Positions 26,990-35,109 of a stretch of 64,000 nucleotides of DNA are shown here, piece after piece. The position numbers and the translations under genes are program-made. Origin of the DNA: Psychromicrobium silvestre (GTDB lineage: Bacteria > Actinomycetota > Actinomycetes > Actinomycetales > Micrococcaceae); contig NZ_JACBYQ010000001.1 of NCBI RefSeq assembly GCF_013408295.1, positions 1,488,001 through 1,552,000 on the forward strand, given 5' to 3'. How positions within the stretch are numbered: the first letter of the stretch is position 1; each line of letters begins with the position of its first letter. Below the pieces are notes generated by a model, which worked only from the letters and a program-made list of their open reading frames with translations, searched no databases and was not told the origin of the DNA.

Positions 26990-28336
26990 ATGCGATTGGT
27001 AATTGTGGGTGGCGGCGGCTTCCGGGTCCCGCTGGTGTACCGGGCGTTGAGTACCGGCCGCTATGCGGGTCTGATCGACTCGGTGGTGCTGCACGATATT
27101 GACCTGCCAAGGCTCAGAGCCATCGAAGCCGTGCTGGCTGCGATGCCCCTCGAAGGACCACCGCTGACCCTCAGCACCGAGCTGAAGGACGCCCTCCCCG
27201 GAGCGGACGTGGTCTTTGCTGCTACTCGGGTGGGCGGTACTGCGGGCCGGGTGATTGACGAAAGGATCGCCCTGGACCTGGGCCTACTGGGCCAAGAGAC
27301 CACCGGTGCGGGCGGCCTCAGCTACGCCCTGCGCTCCATTCCCTACATGCTCGAACTTGCCGCGATGATGCAAAAGCACTGCCCAGACGCCTGGCTGATC
27401 AACTTCACCAACCCAGCCGGAATGGTGACCCAAGCCTTGCAGTCCGTGCTGGGCCGGAAGGTGATCGGCATCTGCGACTCTCCTATTGGCTTGGTCCGAC
27501 GGGCTGCGCAGGCTGCTGGTGCTCCCCTTTCCTCGGGTTCCTTGCGCGGGGTTGACTATCTGGGGCTGAACCACTTGGGCTGGCTGCGCGGCTTGGAGTA
27601 CGACGGCGTTGACCGGCTACCCGGGCTACTCGCCTCCCCGGAACGGTTGGCTGGCTTCGAGGAAGGCAGGCTCTTTGGTCCGGATTTCCTGCGTACCCTC
27701 GGCGCCGTACCCAATGAGTATCTTTTCTACTATTACCGCCGAGCAGAGGCGATTGACTCGATTCGGGCGGCCGAACAAACCCGAGGAGAGTCAATCGCGG
27801 AAGCCCAGGGGCGCAGCTATCCGGAGCTACAAGGCCCGGAGGCGTTCCAACGCTGGGAAGCTGCCCGCCTGGAACGCGAGGAAGGCTACCTGGCTGAGGC
27901 TCGTTCCGCTCCGGATGGAAACCAGGAAGACCGCGATGAAGCCGATCTGGCCGGTGGTGGCTACGAGGAGGTGGCCCTCGCTGCTATGACCGCACTGCTC
28001 ACCGGCGAGCGCACCGAGTTGATCCTCAATGTGCCCAATGGCGGCAGCATTGCGGCCCTTCCCCACGATGCGGTAATCGAGGTACCCAGCAGCGTCGATG
28101 CTTCCGGAGCGCAACCGCTGCCGGTGCAGAGCCCGCCCACCCTGCACCAGCTGGGGCTGATGGCTCAGCTCAAAGCCGTGGAAACCGCCGTCGTCCGCGC
28201 CGTTTTGGAAGGCGACCGGGACCAGGCACTTCTGGCCTTCGCCCTGCATCCCCTGGTGGCCGACGAACAACTCGCTCGCCAGCTACTCAAAGGCTACGAA
28301 GCCGCCTTCCCGGCGCTCAGCACGCTCTGGCGCTAG
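26990..28336 (+). CDS. Glycoside hydrolase family 4 enzyme (6-phospho-beta-glucosidase-like)
   Basis: NAD- and metal-dependent glycosidase, 448 residues from ATG 26990 (an in-frame ATG at 26972 is possible). The start MRLVIVGGGGFRVP is the NAD-binding motif. GH4 landmarks follow: DIDLPRL, VVFAATRVGG, QETTGAGGLSYALR, INFTNPAGMVTQAL, GICDSP (metal-binding Cys) and GLNHLGWL (metal-binding His). GH4 members of this type usually cleave 6-phospho-glycosides brought in by PTS, but the neighbouring importer is an ABC type. An unphosphorylated glycoside, or a sugar phosphorylated by the PfkB kinase, would reconcile this. Confidence 0.88.
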   Translation: MRLVIVGGGGFRVPLVYRALSTGRYAGLIDSVVLHDIDLPRLRAIEAVLAAMPLEGPPLTLSTELKDALPGADVVFAATRVGGTAGRVIDERIALDLGLLGQETTGAGGLSYALRSIPYMLELAAMMQKHCPDAWLINFTNPAGMVTQALQSVLGRKVIGICDSPIGLVRRAAQAAGAPLSSGSLRGVDYLGLNHLGWLRGLEYDGVDRLPGLLASPERLAGFEEGRLFGPDFLRTLGAVPNEYLFYYYRRAEAIDSIRAAEQTRGESIAEAQGRSYPELQGPEAFQRWEAARLEREEGYLAEARSAPDGNQEDRDEADLAGGGYEEVALAAMTALLTGERTELILNVPNGGSIAALPHDAVIEVPSSVDASGAQPLPVQSPPTLHQLGLMAQLKAVETAVVRAVLEGDRDQALLAFALHPLVADEQLARQLLKGYEAAFPALSTLWR

Positions 28337-28359
28337 CCGCCAAAAAAGACTGAGACCAG

Positions 28360-29694
28360 CTAGCCCTTCATCGCCTTGTTCGCTGCGTCCTGAGCTTGTT
28401 TCAACCCGGCCTCCACCGGGGTGCGGCCCAGGAAGATTTCGTTGAAGATCGGCTTCCAAGCGTTCGCGGCAGCCCCATAATTGGTACCAATCGGGGCGCT
28501 AATGGTCTTGCCCTGAGCAGCCTTGGCGAACTGGCTAACATCGACGTTCTTCGCCTTCCAGAAGCTCGCGTAGGAATCCTGCGCTCCGGTCACGGCCGGT
28601 ACCGCTGCACCCTCGGCACCGATGAACTTCGCGCCTTCGGTGGAGCCCAACCACTGCAAAACCTTAGTGGTGGCGTCCTTATGCGTGGTCTTGGCATTGC
28701 CAGCCGCGATGATGTTGTTAACCACCGAGACGGCTCCGGCCGGGCCACTGGGCATCGGCGCAACGGCCCACTTGAACTTCGCTCCATCGGAGACGTTCTT
28801 CAGGTTGTAGGTACCGGACTGGAACAGGGCGATCTTGCCCTGAATGAACTGGTCCCGCATGAAATCGCCATTGTCATTGCTGTTCTCCGCGCCCGGAGAG
28901 ACGTGGTATTTATTGATCAGATCCACGATGTACTGGAAAGCCTGCACGCTCTGCGGGGAATCGAAAACGAAGTTCTCGCCGTCCTGGAAAGCTCCGCCGT
29001 TCTGACCAATGAAGTTGTAGTAGATGGCTTGCAGGTCTTGGCTCGCGTTGTAGCCGTACTGCACGATGTGCTTGGGATCGAAGGCCGGGTTATCCGCCGT
29101 GCGGCCCGAAGAATCCAAGGTCAGCTTCTGCACCGCTTTGAGGAAAGTGTCCTTCGAAGGATCAGTGGGGTTCCACTGAAGATTATCCAGCGAGACCCCG
29201 GCCTTAGTCACCATGTCCTGGTTGTAATAGACCGCCAAGCCACCGTCGGTGAGCTGCGGAACGCCCCAGAGCTGATCCTTGCGAGTGTACTGATCCACCG
29301 CGGCCTTGACCCAGCCGGACTTCTCCGAATCGAAGTCGGAGCCGATCGGCAGCAAGGAACCGTTATCCGCATAGGGCTGGAAGTAAGAGGAGGAAACCCA
29401 GAAGATATCGTCGGCATTCCCGGCCGAGACATCGGTACGCAGCTTATTGAAGTAGGTGGCGTAGGGCTCCAGCACGGTCTTCACCGTGATGTTCGGATTC
29501 TGGGATTCGAACTCCTTGAAGGAAGCGTCGTAAGCCTTTTGGACCTGATCGTCCCAGAGCCGCACGGTGACCGTCACCTTGTCTCCCGAGGAGCCGCTGC
29601 CGCTATCCGCGGCGGGTGAGCAGGCCGCCGTCGCCAGCGCCAGCACGCCAACCGCACCGAGGGTCAAGCCGCGCAGTATTTTCGTTTTCTTCAC
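28360..29694 (-). CDS. Sugar ABC transporter substrate-binding lipoprotein
   Basis: Family 1 extracellular solute-binding protein, 444 residues, GTG start. Lipoprotein signal: basic MKKTKILRG, hydrophobic core and lipobox ALATAAC with the acylated Cys at about residue 25, then a Ser/Gly linker. The mature part has the VTVRLWDDQ strand and the DDIFWVSSSYFQPYADNGSL and YYNQDMVTKAGV segments of sugar-binding proteins. Third gene after its two permeases; no ATPase gene is nearby, so a shared MsiK-like ATPase is likely. Confidence 0.93.
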   Translation of the reverse strand: MKKTKILRGLTLGAVGVLALATAACSPAADSGSGSSGDKVTVTVRLWDDQVQKAYDASFKEFESQNPNITVKTVLEPYATYFNKLRTDVSAGNADDIFWVSSSYFQPYADNGSLLPIGSDFDSEKSGWVKAAVDQYTRKDQLWGVPQLTDGGLAVYYNQDMVTKAGVSLDNLQWNPTDPSKDTFLKAVQKLTLDSSGRTADNPAFDPKHIVQYGYNASQDLQAIYYNFIGQNGGAFQDGENFVFDSPQSVQAFQYIVDLINKYHVSPGAENSNDNGDFMRDQFIQGKIALFQSGTYNLKNVSDGAKFKWAVAPMPSGPAGAVSVVNNIIAAGNAKTTHKDATTKVLQWLGSTEGAKFIGAEGAAVPAVTGAQDSYASFWKAKNVDVSQFAKAAQGKTISAPIGTNYGAAANAWKPIFNEIFLGRTPVEAGLKQAQDAANKAMKG

Positions 29695-29704
29695 AAGGAG
29701 CTCC

Positions 29705-30535
29705 CTATTTGAATCCGGTGATTGCTATTGAGGAAATGATGTTCTTCTGGAAAATCGCGAACAAGATCAACAGCGGCGCCATCGCCACCGTGGTCGCCGC
29801 CATCACCAGGGTCCAGTTGCCGTTGTACTGGGTTTGCAACCCTGCGGTGGCCACCGTGACCGTCTGCCAAGTCTTGCCACTGGTAATAATCAAAGGCCAG
29901 AGGAAATTGTTCCAATGGCTCACCACGGTGATGATGGTCAGCGTGGAAAGAATCGGTTTGCTGAGCGGGATGACCACCGACCACAGGATCCGCATGGTGC
30001 CAGCACCGTCCAGCCGGGCCGCGCTGATCAAGTCCTCCGGAATGGAGCGGAAATACTCGCGCAGCAGGAAGATCGCATAGGGCGAACCGAACAGGAAGGG
30101 CAGCACCAAGCCCCAGAAGGTGTTCCGCAAGCCCAACTGGGAGAACATCGTGTAGAGCGGGATGATGGTCACCACCTGCGGCACCATCAGCGTGCCCAGA
30201 TAGATCCAGAACAGGCCGTCCCGGAAGCGGAATTCCACCCGGGCAAAGGCGTAGGCGGCCAGTACCGAGAAAACCAATTGGCCAATGACGACGGCGACCA
30301 CCACTTGGGCAGTGACCACCACGGGGGCGATGAAGTTCCGGTCGCCGCTGAACAGCGCCGAGAAATTTTCCCCGGTGAAGGGGTTGGGCACGCTGAGCGC
30401 GGGCTGATTAGCGAATTGGCTGGGCGTTTTGAACGCCGTCATCAAGGAGAGCAGGAAGGGTGCCACGGTGATCAGCAGCCCGAGCGCCAGCAAGAGGTAG
30501 ATCCCGGCGTTCTTCAGCAGCTTAGGAAAGGTCAT
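29705..30535 (-). CDS. Carbohydrate ABC transporter permease (MalG type)
   Basis: Inner-membrane subunit of 276 residues, six helices. The EAA loop is EYFRSIPEDLISAARLDGAGTMRILWSVVIPLSKP, as in MalG-type permeases. It overlaps the upstream permease by 14 nt and is 10 nt from the binding-protein gene. Confidence 0.93.
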   Translation of the reverse strand: MTFPKLLKNAGIYLLLALGLLITVAPFLLSLMTAFKTPSQFANQPALSVPNPFTGENFSALFSGDRNFIAPVVVTAQVVVAVVIGQLVFSVLAAYAFARVEFRFRDGLFWIYLGTLMVPQVVTIIPLYTMFSQLGLRNTFWGLVLPFLFGSPYAIFLLREYFRSIPEDLISAARLDGAGTMRILWSVVIPLSKPILSTLTIITVVSHWNNFLWPLIITSGKTWQTVTVATAGLQTQYNGNWTLVMAATTVAMAPLLILFAIFQKNIISSIAITGFK

Positions 30536-31388
30536 AGGTGATCCTCCTGCGAAAATAGAGCTGCTGAGCCAGCGTAATCACGACCAAGATCGCAAATAGC
30601 ACCAGAGCCATCACGGAGGCCTGGCCGAGGTCGAAGTCCTGAAAAGCCTTGGCGTAGATCCGGGTGGCGATAACATCCGTGCTGCCCTGCGGCCCGCCGT
30701 TGGGGGTGAGTGCATAGATGCTGTCGAAGGCTTGGAAGCTGGAAATCACGCCGGTGACCAGCACGAAAAACATGGTGGGACGCAGCAGCGGCAACTTGAC
30801 CTGCCAAAAGATCTGCAGCGCGTTTGCGCCATCCACTTTGGCGGCGTCCACCATCTCCTGCGGGATGGCGGCCAGACCGGCCATGAAGAACAGGGTCACA
30901 TAGCCCACCTGGGACCAGATACTCACCGCCGCCACGGCGGGCAGCGCGAGCGCCGGATCGCTCAGCCACGGAATGTCATTGCCCAGCACCGCGTTCAGCG
31001 CACCGCCGGTGGGTGCGAAAATCCACTTCCAGACCACGCCAAGGGCCAGCGGCGCACAGATCCAGGGGATCACGTAGATAACCCGGAAGAACGCCGAGCC
31101 GGGTAGCCCACGACTGAGCAAGGTGGCTGCGAAAAGTCCCAGCACGGTTTGCAGCGGGATCACCAACAGCACAAAGAGAACGGTCACCAGCAGTGAGCGC
31201 CCAAAACTCGGATCGCTGAAAACGTCACGGAAATTATCCCAGCCGACGAAAACCGCGGGGTTCAAAAGATCCCAATGCTGCATGGAGAGCCAGATGACCA
31301 CCAGGATGGGTAAAAGCAGAAAAGCAGCGATCCCGAAGAGACTGGGAGCGAGCAAGGCATAACCGATGCCGGACTCGCGACGTGCCAT
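30522..31388 (-). CDS. Sugar ABC transporter permease (MalF type)
   Basis: Six-helix permease of 288 residues. ATG 31388 (MARRESGIGYALLAPSLFG) is chosen for the GAAGGGGAA about 5 nt upstream; the frame is open further upstream but lacks a signal there. EAA loop: AIPQEMVDAAKVDGANALQIFWQVKLPLLRP. First gene of the importer operon, divergent from mshA. Confidence 0.92.
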   Translation of the reverse strand: MARRESGIGYALLAPSLFGIAAFLLLPILVVIWLSMQHWDLLNPAVFVGWDNFRDVFSDPSFGRSLLVTVLFVLLVIPLQTVLGLFAATLLSRGLPGSAFFRVIYVIPWICAPLALGVVWKWIFAPTGGALNAVLGNDIPWLSDPALALPAVAAVSIWSQVGYVTLFFMAGLAAIPQEMVDAAKVDGANALQIFWQVKLPLLRPTMFFVLVTGVISSFQAFDSIYALTPNGGPQGSTDVIATRIYAKAFQDFDLGQASVMALVLFAILVVITLAQQLYFRRRITYDLS

Positions 31389-31517
31389 CGGATTCCCCTT
31401 CGTACTGTGTTCTACCGGGCGCATTCTTCCCCGCGCTACCCGCAATGCGAGAATATCCTGAGAAGTACACCAGTGATATTCCGGCTATTGCCTGATTCTT
31501 GCCTGAGGAGCGTCCGC

Positions 31518-32741
31518 GTGCAAGTACCGCGTCATGTAACGATGCTCTCCTTGCACACTTCTCCCCTCGAACAACCCGGCTCCGGTGATGCGGGCGGGAT
31601 GAACGTCTACATTCGGCAACTCGCCACGGGACTGGCCACCGCGGGCGTCGAGGTGGAAATTATGACGGCGGGCACCTCCGGTGAGGTCGAGATGGCACCC
31701 GGAGTGCTGGTCCGGCACCTCGACCTGGCTGAACTGGGTCTTCCCGGTGGCCGAATCACCAAGGAACGGCTTCCGCGGTTATTGCCTGCCCTGCTCGACT
31801 CGATACTCAGTCGTGGCTCGGGCGGTACCGATTTGTTGCACTCGCATTACTGGATTTCCGGACTCGCTGCCCTTGAACTCTCGGATGCCTGGAGCCTGCC
31901 GCTCGTGCATTCGATGCACACCATGGCCAAGGTGAAGGATCGTCACCGGCGCGGCGGGCAGCTCCGGGAACCTTCCGAACGGGCTCAGGGCGAAGAACGG
32001 ATTGTCCAGGCCGCGCACCGGCTGACCGCCAATACCGGAGCCGAAGCCAAGGAGTTGGAAGGCCTATACGGGGCGAGGCCCGAGCGGATCGATGTAATCC
32101 CGCCGGGGGTTGATCTCGAGGTCTTTCATCCGGCGTCCCGCCCCGCAGCTCGGGCCGAACTGGGCATCGATTCGGAAGTCCATTTGGTCTTCGCTGGGCG
32201 ACTTCAAAGGCTCAAGGGTCCACACCTGCTGATCGAGGCGGTCGCGTTGCTGCGCCGAGAGCGCCCCGAGCTGAGGTTGAGGGTGAGCATTATCGGCTCG
32301 CGGAGCGGTGCCGAAGACTATGATCTGGTGGAGTTGGTGCATCGGCGCGGGGTGCAAGACCTGGTGCAGTTGCTACCTCCGGTACCGCCGACGGAGTTGG
32401 CGCTGTGGTTCCGCTCCGCGGACATCGTGGCGATGCCATCTTCCTCGGAGTCCTTCGGACTGGTCGCCCTGGAGGCCGAGGCCTCTGGCACGCCAGTCGT
32501 TGCCACCCGGGTGGGCGGATTGCCGGAGGCGGTCCGGGACGGCGAAACCGGGATACTAGTTGACGGGTTGAGCATCGAAGCCTGGGCGGAGGCTCTAGTT
32601 CGATTGGCCGATAACCCGACCTTGCGCGCCAGCATGGGTCGCTCCGCGGCATCACACGCCGCAGGTTATTCCTGGCAGCACACCGTTCAGCTCACCTTAG
32701 AAACCTATCAGCGCGCGCTTGCCGACGCCGCCAGAGCCTAG
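31518..32741 (+). CDS. mshA: D-inositol-3-phosphate glycosyltransferase MshA
   Basis: First enzyme of mycothiol synthesis, joining GlcNAc to inositol 3-phosphate. 407 residues from GTG 31518, with GAGGAG about 8 nt upstream. GT-B fold: N-terminal VTMLSLHTSPLEQPGSGDAGGMNVYIRQLA is the MshA hallmark; HSHYWISGL, HSMHTMAKVKDRH; donor-site segment FAGRLQRLKGPHLLIEA, and the C-terminal SESFGLVALEAEASGTPVVAT with the conserved Glu pair. Converges on ino1, which makes its inositol phosphate substrate. Confidence 0.96.
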   Translation: MQVPRHVTMLSLHTSPLEQPGSGDAGGMNVYIRQLATGLATAGVEVEIMTAGTSGEVEMAPGVLVRHLDLAELGLPGGRITKERLPRLLPALLDSILSRGSGGTDLLHSHYWISGLAALELSDAWSLPLVHSMHTMAKVKDRHRRGGQLREPSERAQGEERIVQAAHRLTANTGAEAKELEGLYGARPERIDVIPPGVDLEVFHPASRPAARAELGIDSEVHLVFAGRLQRLKGPHLLIEAVALLRRERPELRLRVSIIGSRSGAEDYDLVELVHRRGVQDLVQLLPPVPPTELALWFRSADIVAMPSSSESFGLVALEAEASGTPVVATRVGGLPEAVRDGETGILVDGLSIEAWAEALVRLADNPTLRASMGRSAASHAAGYSWQHTVQLTLETYQRALADAARA

Positions 32742-32773
32742 TCCTGGACTAGGTCCTCACCCTGCCGCGGGCG

Positions 32774-33847
32774 TTAGCCCTGGATGAAACCCTCCACTGC
32801 TTCACGAGCCAGATCATCGGCCATCTGCTCCGGCGGTGACTTCATGAAGTAGGCACTCGGCGCCAGTAGCGGTCCGCCGATGCCTCGGTCCAAGCCGATC
32901 TTCGCGGCCCGAATGGCATCGATGATCACACCAGCCGAATTCGGTGAGTCCCAGACCTCCAGCTTGTATTCCAGCGAGACCGGAGCATCCCCGAAGTTTC
33001 GGCCCTCTAGCCGAACGAAAGCCCATTTGCGGTCATCGAGCCAAGCCACATAGTCCGAAGGCCCAATATGCACGTTCCGCTCGCTCAGCTCAGCGGAGGT
33101 ATTGGAGGTGACAGCCTGAGTCTTGGAGATCTTCTTCGATTCCAGCCGGTCCCGCTCCAGCATGTTCTTGAAGTCCATATTGCCGCCCACATTGAGCTGG
33201 TAGGTCCGGTCCAGGATCACGCCGCGGTCCTCAAAGAGCTTGGCCATTACCCGGTGGGTGATGGTCGCACCGAGCTGGCTCTTAATATCGTCGCCAACAA
33301 TCGGTAGGCCGGCAGCGGTGAACTTATCCGCCCATTCCTTGGTTCCCGCAATGAAAACCGGAAGCGCATTGACGAAGGCGCAACCGGCGTCGAGCGCTGC
33401 TTGGGCGTAGTGCTTAGCCGCCGCCTCGGAGCCGACCGGCAGGTAGCAGACCAGCACGTCCACCTGGGCTTCGCGCAGCGCCGCGGCAACATCCACGGGG
33501 GGCTCCAAGGATTCCTCGATGGTTTCCCGGTAGTACTTGCCCAGCCCGTCCAGGGTTGGACCGCGCTGCACCAGCACCCCCGAGGCCGGTACCTCGGTGA
33601 GCTTGAGCGTATTGTTTTCGCTCGCCGTAATCGCCTCGGCCAGATCGGTGCCCACCTTCTTGGCATCGACGTCGAAGGCTGCCACAAACTGCACATCACT
33701 CACGTGGTAGTCACCGAAGCGCACGTGCATCAGTCCGGGCACGGTGACCTCGGGATCGGCATCACGGTAATAATGCACTCCCTGGACGAGGGACGAAGCG
33801 CAGTTTCCGACGCCGACAATGGCGACGCGGATAGGGTTGGCGGGCAT
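32774..33847 (-). CDS. ino1: Inositol-3-phosphate synthase
   Basis: NAD-dependent conversion of glucose 6-phosphate to 1L-myo-inositol 3-phosphate, 357 residues, the short actinobacterial form. [23 protein letters not shown] (NAD-binding), [62 protein letters not shown] with the catalytic Lys residues, and [16 protein letters not shown]. Supplies inositol for mycothiol and phosphatidylinositol. Confidence 0.97.
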   Translation of the reverse strand: MPANPIRVAIVGVGNCASSLVQGVHYYRDADPEVTVPGLMHVRFGDYHVSDVQFVAAFDVDAKKVGTDLAEAITASENNTLKLTEVPASGVLVQRGPTLDGLGKYYRETIEESLEPPVDVAAALREAQVDVLVCYLPVGSEAAAKHYAQAALDAGCAFVNALPVFIAGTKEWADKFTAAGLPIVGDDIKSQLGATITHRVMAKLFEDRGVILDRTYQLNVGGNMDFKNMLERDRLESKKISKTQAVTSNTSAELSERNVHIGPSDYVAWLDDRKWAFVRLEGRNFGDAPVSLEYKLEVWDSPNSAGVIIDAIRAAKIGLDRGIGGPLLAPSAYFMKSPPEQMADDLAREAVEGFIQG

Positions 33848-33877
33848 GGTTCTCCTAAGAACTTGGGTAGTGGAAGC

Positions 33878-34897
33878 TTAGATACCGGCGCTGGCAGCGT
33901 CGATGGCGGCGATCTCGGTGTCGTCGAAGTCCAGCTTCGCAACGCCTGCCAGATTAGCTTCCAATTGCGCCACGCTGGAGGCTCCCACTAGGGCGGAGGT
34001 CACCGCGCCGGAGGCCTGCTCGCGCAGCACCCAAGCCACCGACATCTCGGCCAGCGACTGGCCACGCGCGGCGGCGATCTCATTGAGCGCGCGCACCGCC
34101 GTCATCTTCTGCTCGGTCAGCGAGCTCTCCTTGAGGAAGTGCCCGACGGCGGCCCGTGAGTCGGCCGGAATACCCTTCAGATAGCGGTCGGTCAGCACGC
34201 CCTGCGCCAGTGGCGAGTAGGCGATGGAGCCGATTCCTTGCTCCCCGAGCACCTCGAGCAGCGAGGAACCGCTCTCGTCCGGGCGTTCGATCCAGCGGTC
34301 GAAAATATTGTAATTGGGCTGGTTGATCACCATCGGAGTGCCCAATTCACGCAAGATTTTGGCGGCTTCGAGTGTCTGGGAAGCCGAGTAGTTGGAGACA
34401 CCAACGTAGAGCGCCTTGCCGGAGCGCACCGCGTAATCCAGGGCGGACATGGTTTCTTCCAGCGGGGTTTCCGGGTCCGGACGGTGGCTGTAGAAGATAT
34501 CGACGTAGTCCAATCCCATCCGCTGCAAGGACTGGTCCAGGCTGGCCAAAACGTACTTGCGGGAGCCCCATTCGCCGTAGGGGCCATCCCACATCAGGTG
34601 CCCGGCTTTGGAGGAGATCACGATCTCATCCCGGTAGGGGCGGAAGTCCTCGCGCAGATGACGGCCGAAGTTGCTCTCCGCACTGCCTGCGGGCGGGCCG
34701 TAGTTGTTCGCCAGGTCAAAGTGGGTGACGCCCAGATCGAAGGCCCGGCGCAAAACTGCGCGTTGGTTCTCGAAGGGCTTGTCATCGCCAAAGTTGTGCC
34801 AGAGGCCTAAGGAGACCGCAGGAAGTTTCAGGCCGCTACGGCCCAATCGGCGGTATGGCAGTTCGGCATAACGGGATTCGGCAGCAAGGTAGGTCAT
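33878..34897 (-). CDS. Aldo/keto reductase (YghZ-like)
   Basis: NADPH-dependent oxidoreductase of the AKR superfamily, 339 residues. The tetrad is visible: Asp-Tyr in THFDLANNYGPPAGSAESNFG, Lys in VISSKAGHLMW, His in DIFYSHRPDPETPLEETM. The long N-terminal RRLGRSGLKLPAVSLGLWHNFGD and the MWDGPYG loop match the AKR14/YghZ group, which reduces methylglyoxal and L-glyceraldehyde 3-phosphate. Lone gene 30 bp from ino1. Confidence 0.9.
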   Translation of the reverse strand: MTYLAAESRYAELPYRRLGRSGLKLPAVSLGLWHNFGDDKPFENQRAVLRRAFDLGVTHFDLANNYGPPAGSAESNFGRHLREDFRPYRDEIVISSKAGHLMWDGPYGEWGSRKYVLASLDQSLQRMGLDYVDIFYSHRPDPETPLEETMSALDYAVRSGKALYVGVSNYSASQTLEAAKILRELGTPMVINQPNYNIFDRWIERPDESGSSLLEVLGEQGIGSIAYSPLAQGVLTDRYLKGIPADSRAAVGHFLKESSLTEQKMTAVRALNEIAAARGQSLAEMSVAWVLREQASGAVTSALVGASSVAQLEANLAGVAKLDFDDTEIAAIDAASAGI

Positions 34898-34969
34898 GGC
34901 TCCATCATGCCACGATCACCCCACCTCCAAAGAGCCCTCCACCCCAAGCCACCATGGCCAACCCCGTGA

Positions 34970-35060
34970 CCAGCTATCCCACTCTGTGGTGCAGTTGAGG
35001 CAGTTGTTCACTCAAAATCGTCACACTGGCAACTCCCGTAACACCCAGTGGGACAGCTGG
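34970..35060. repeat. Family A palindromic intergenic element, copy 3 (91 bp)
   Basis: Ends CCAGCTATCCCACT and AGTGGGACAGCTGG. Its reverse complement matches copy 1 closely at both ends (TGTTAC-GGAGTT on one side, CTGCACCAC-GAGTGGGA on the other). It lies between the end of glgX and the start of the aldo/keto reductase gene, with a C-rich flank on the left and a purine-rich flank (35058-35107) on the right. Confidence 0.85.
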
Positions 35061-35109
35061 GAAGAGAGACGGGAGAGTTGGGAGGAAAAGTGGGTAAGTG
35101 GGAGGAGAT

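Noticed and set aside
28396-29619. Plus-strand frame of 407 codons opposite the sugar-binding protein gene
   Set aside because: Antisense to a protein with lipobox and binding-protein motifs; the frame is an effect of high G+C codon use.
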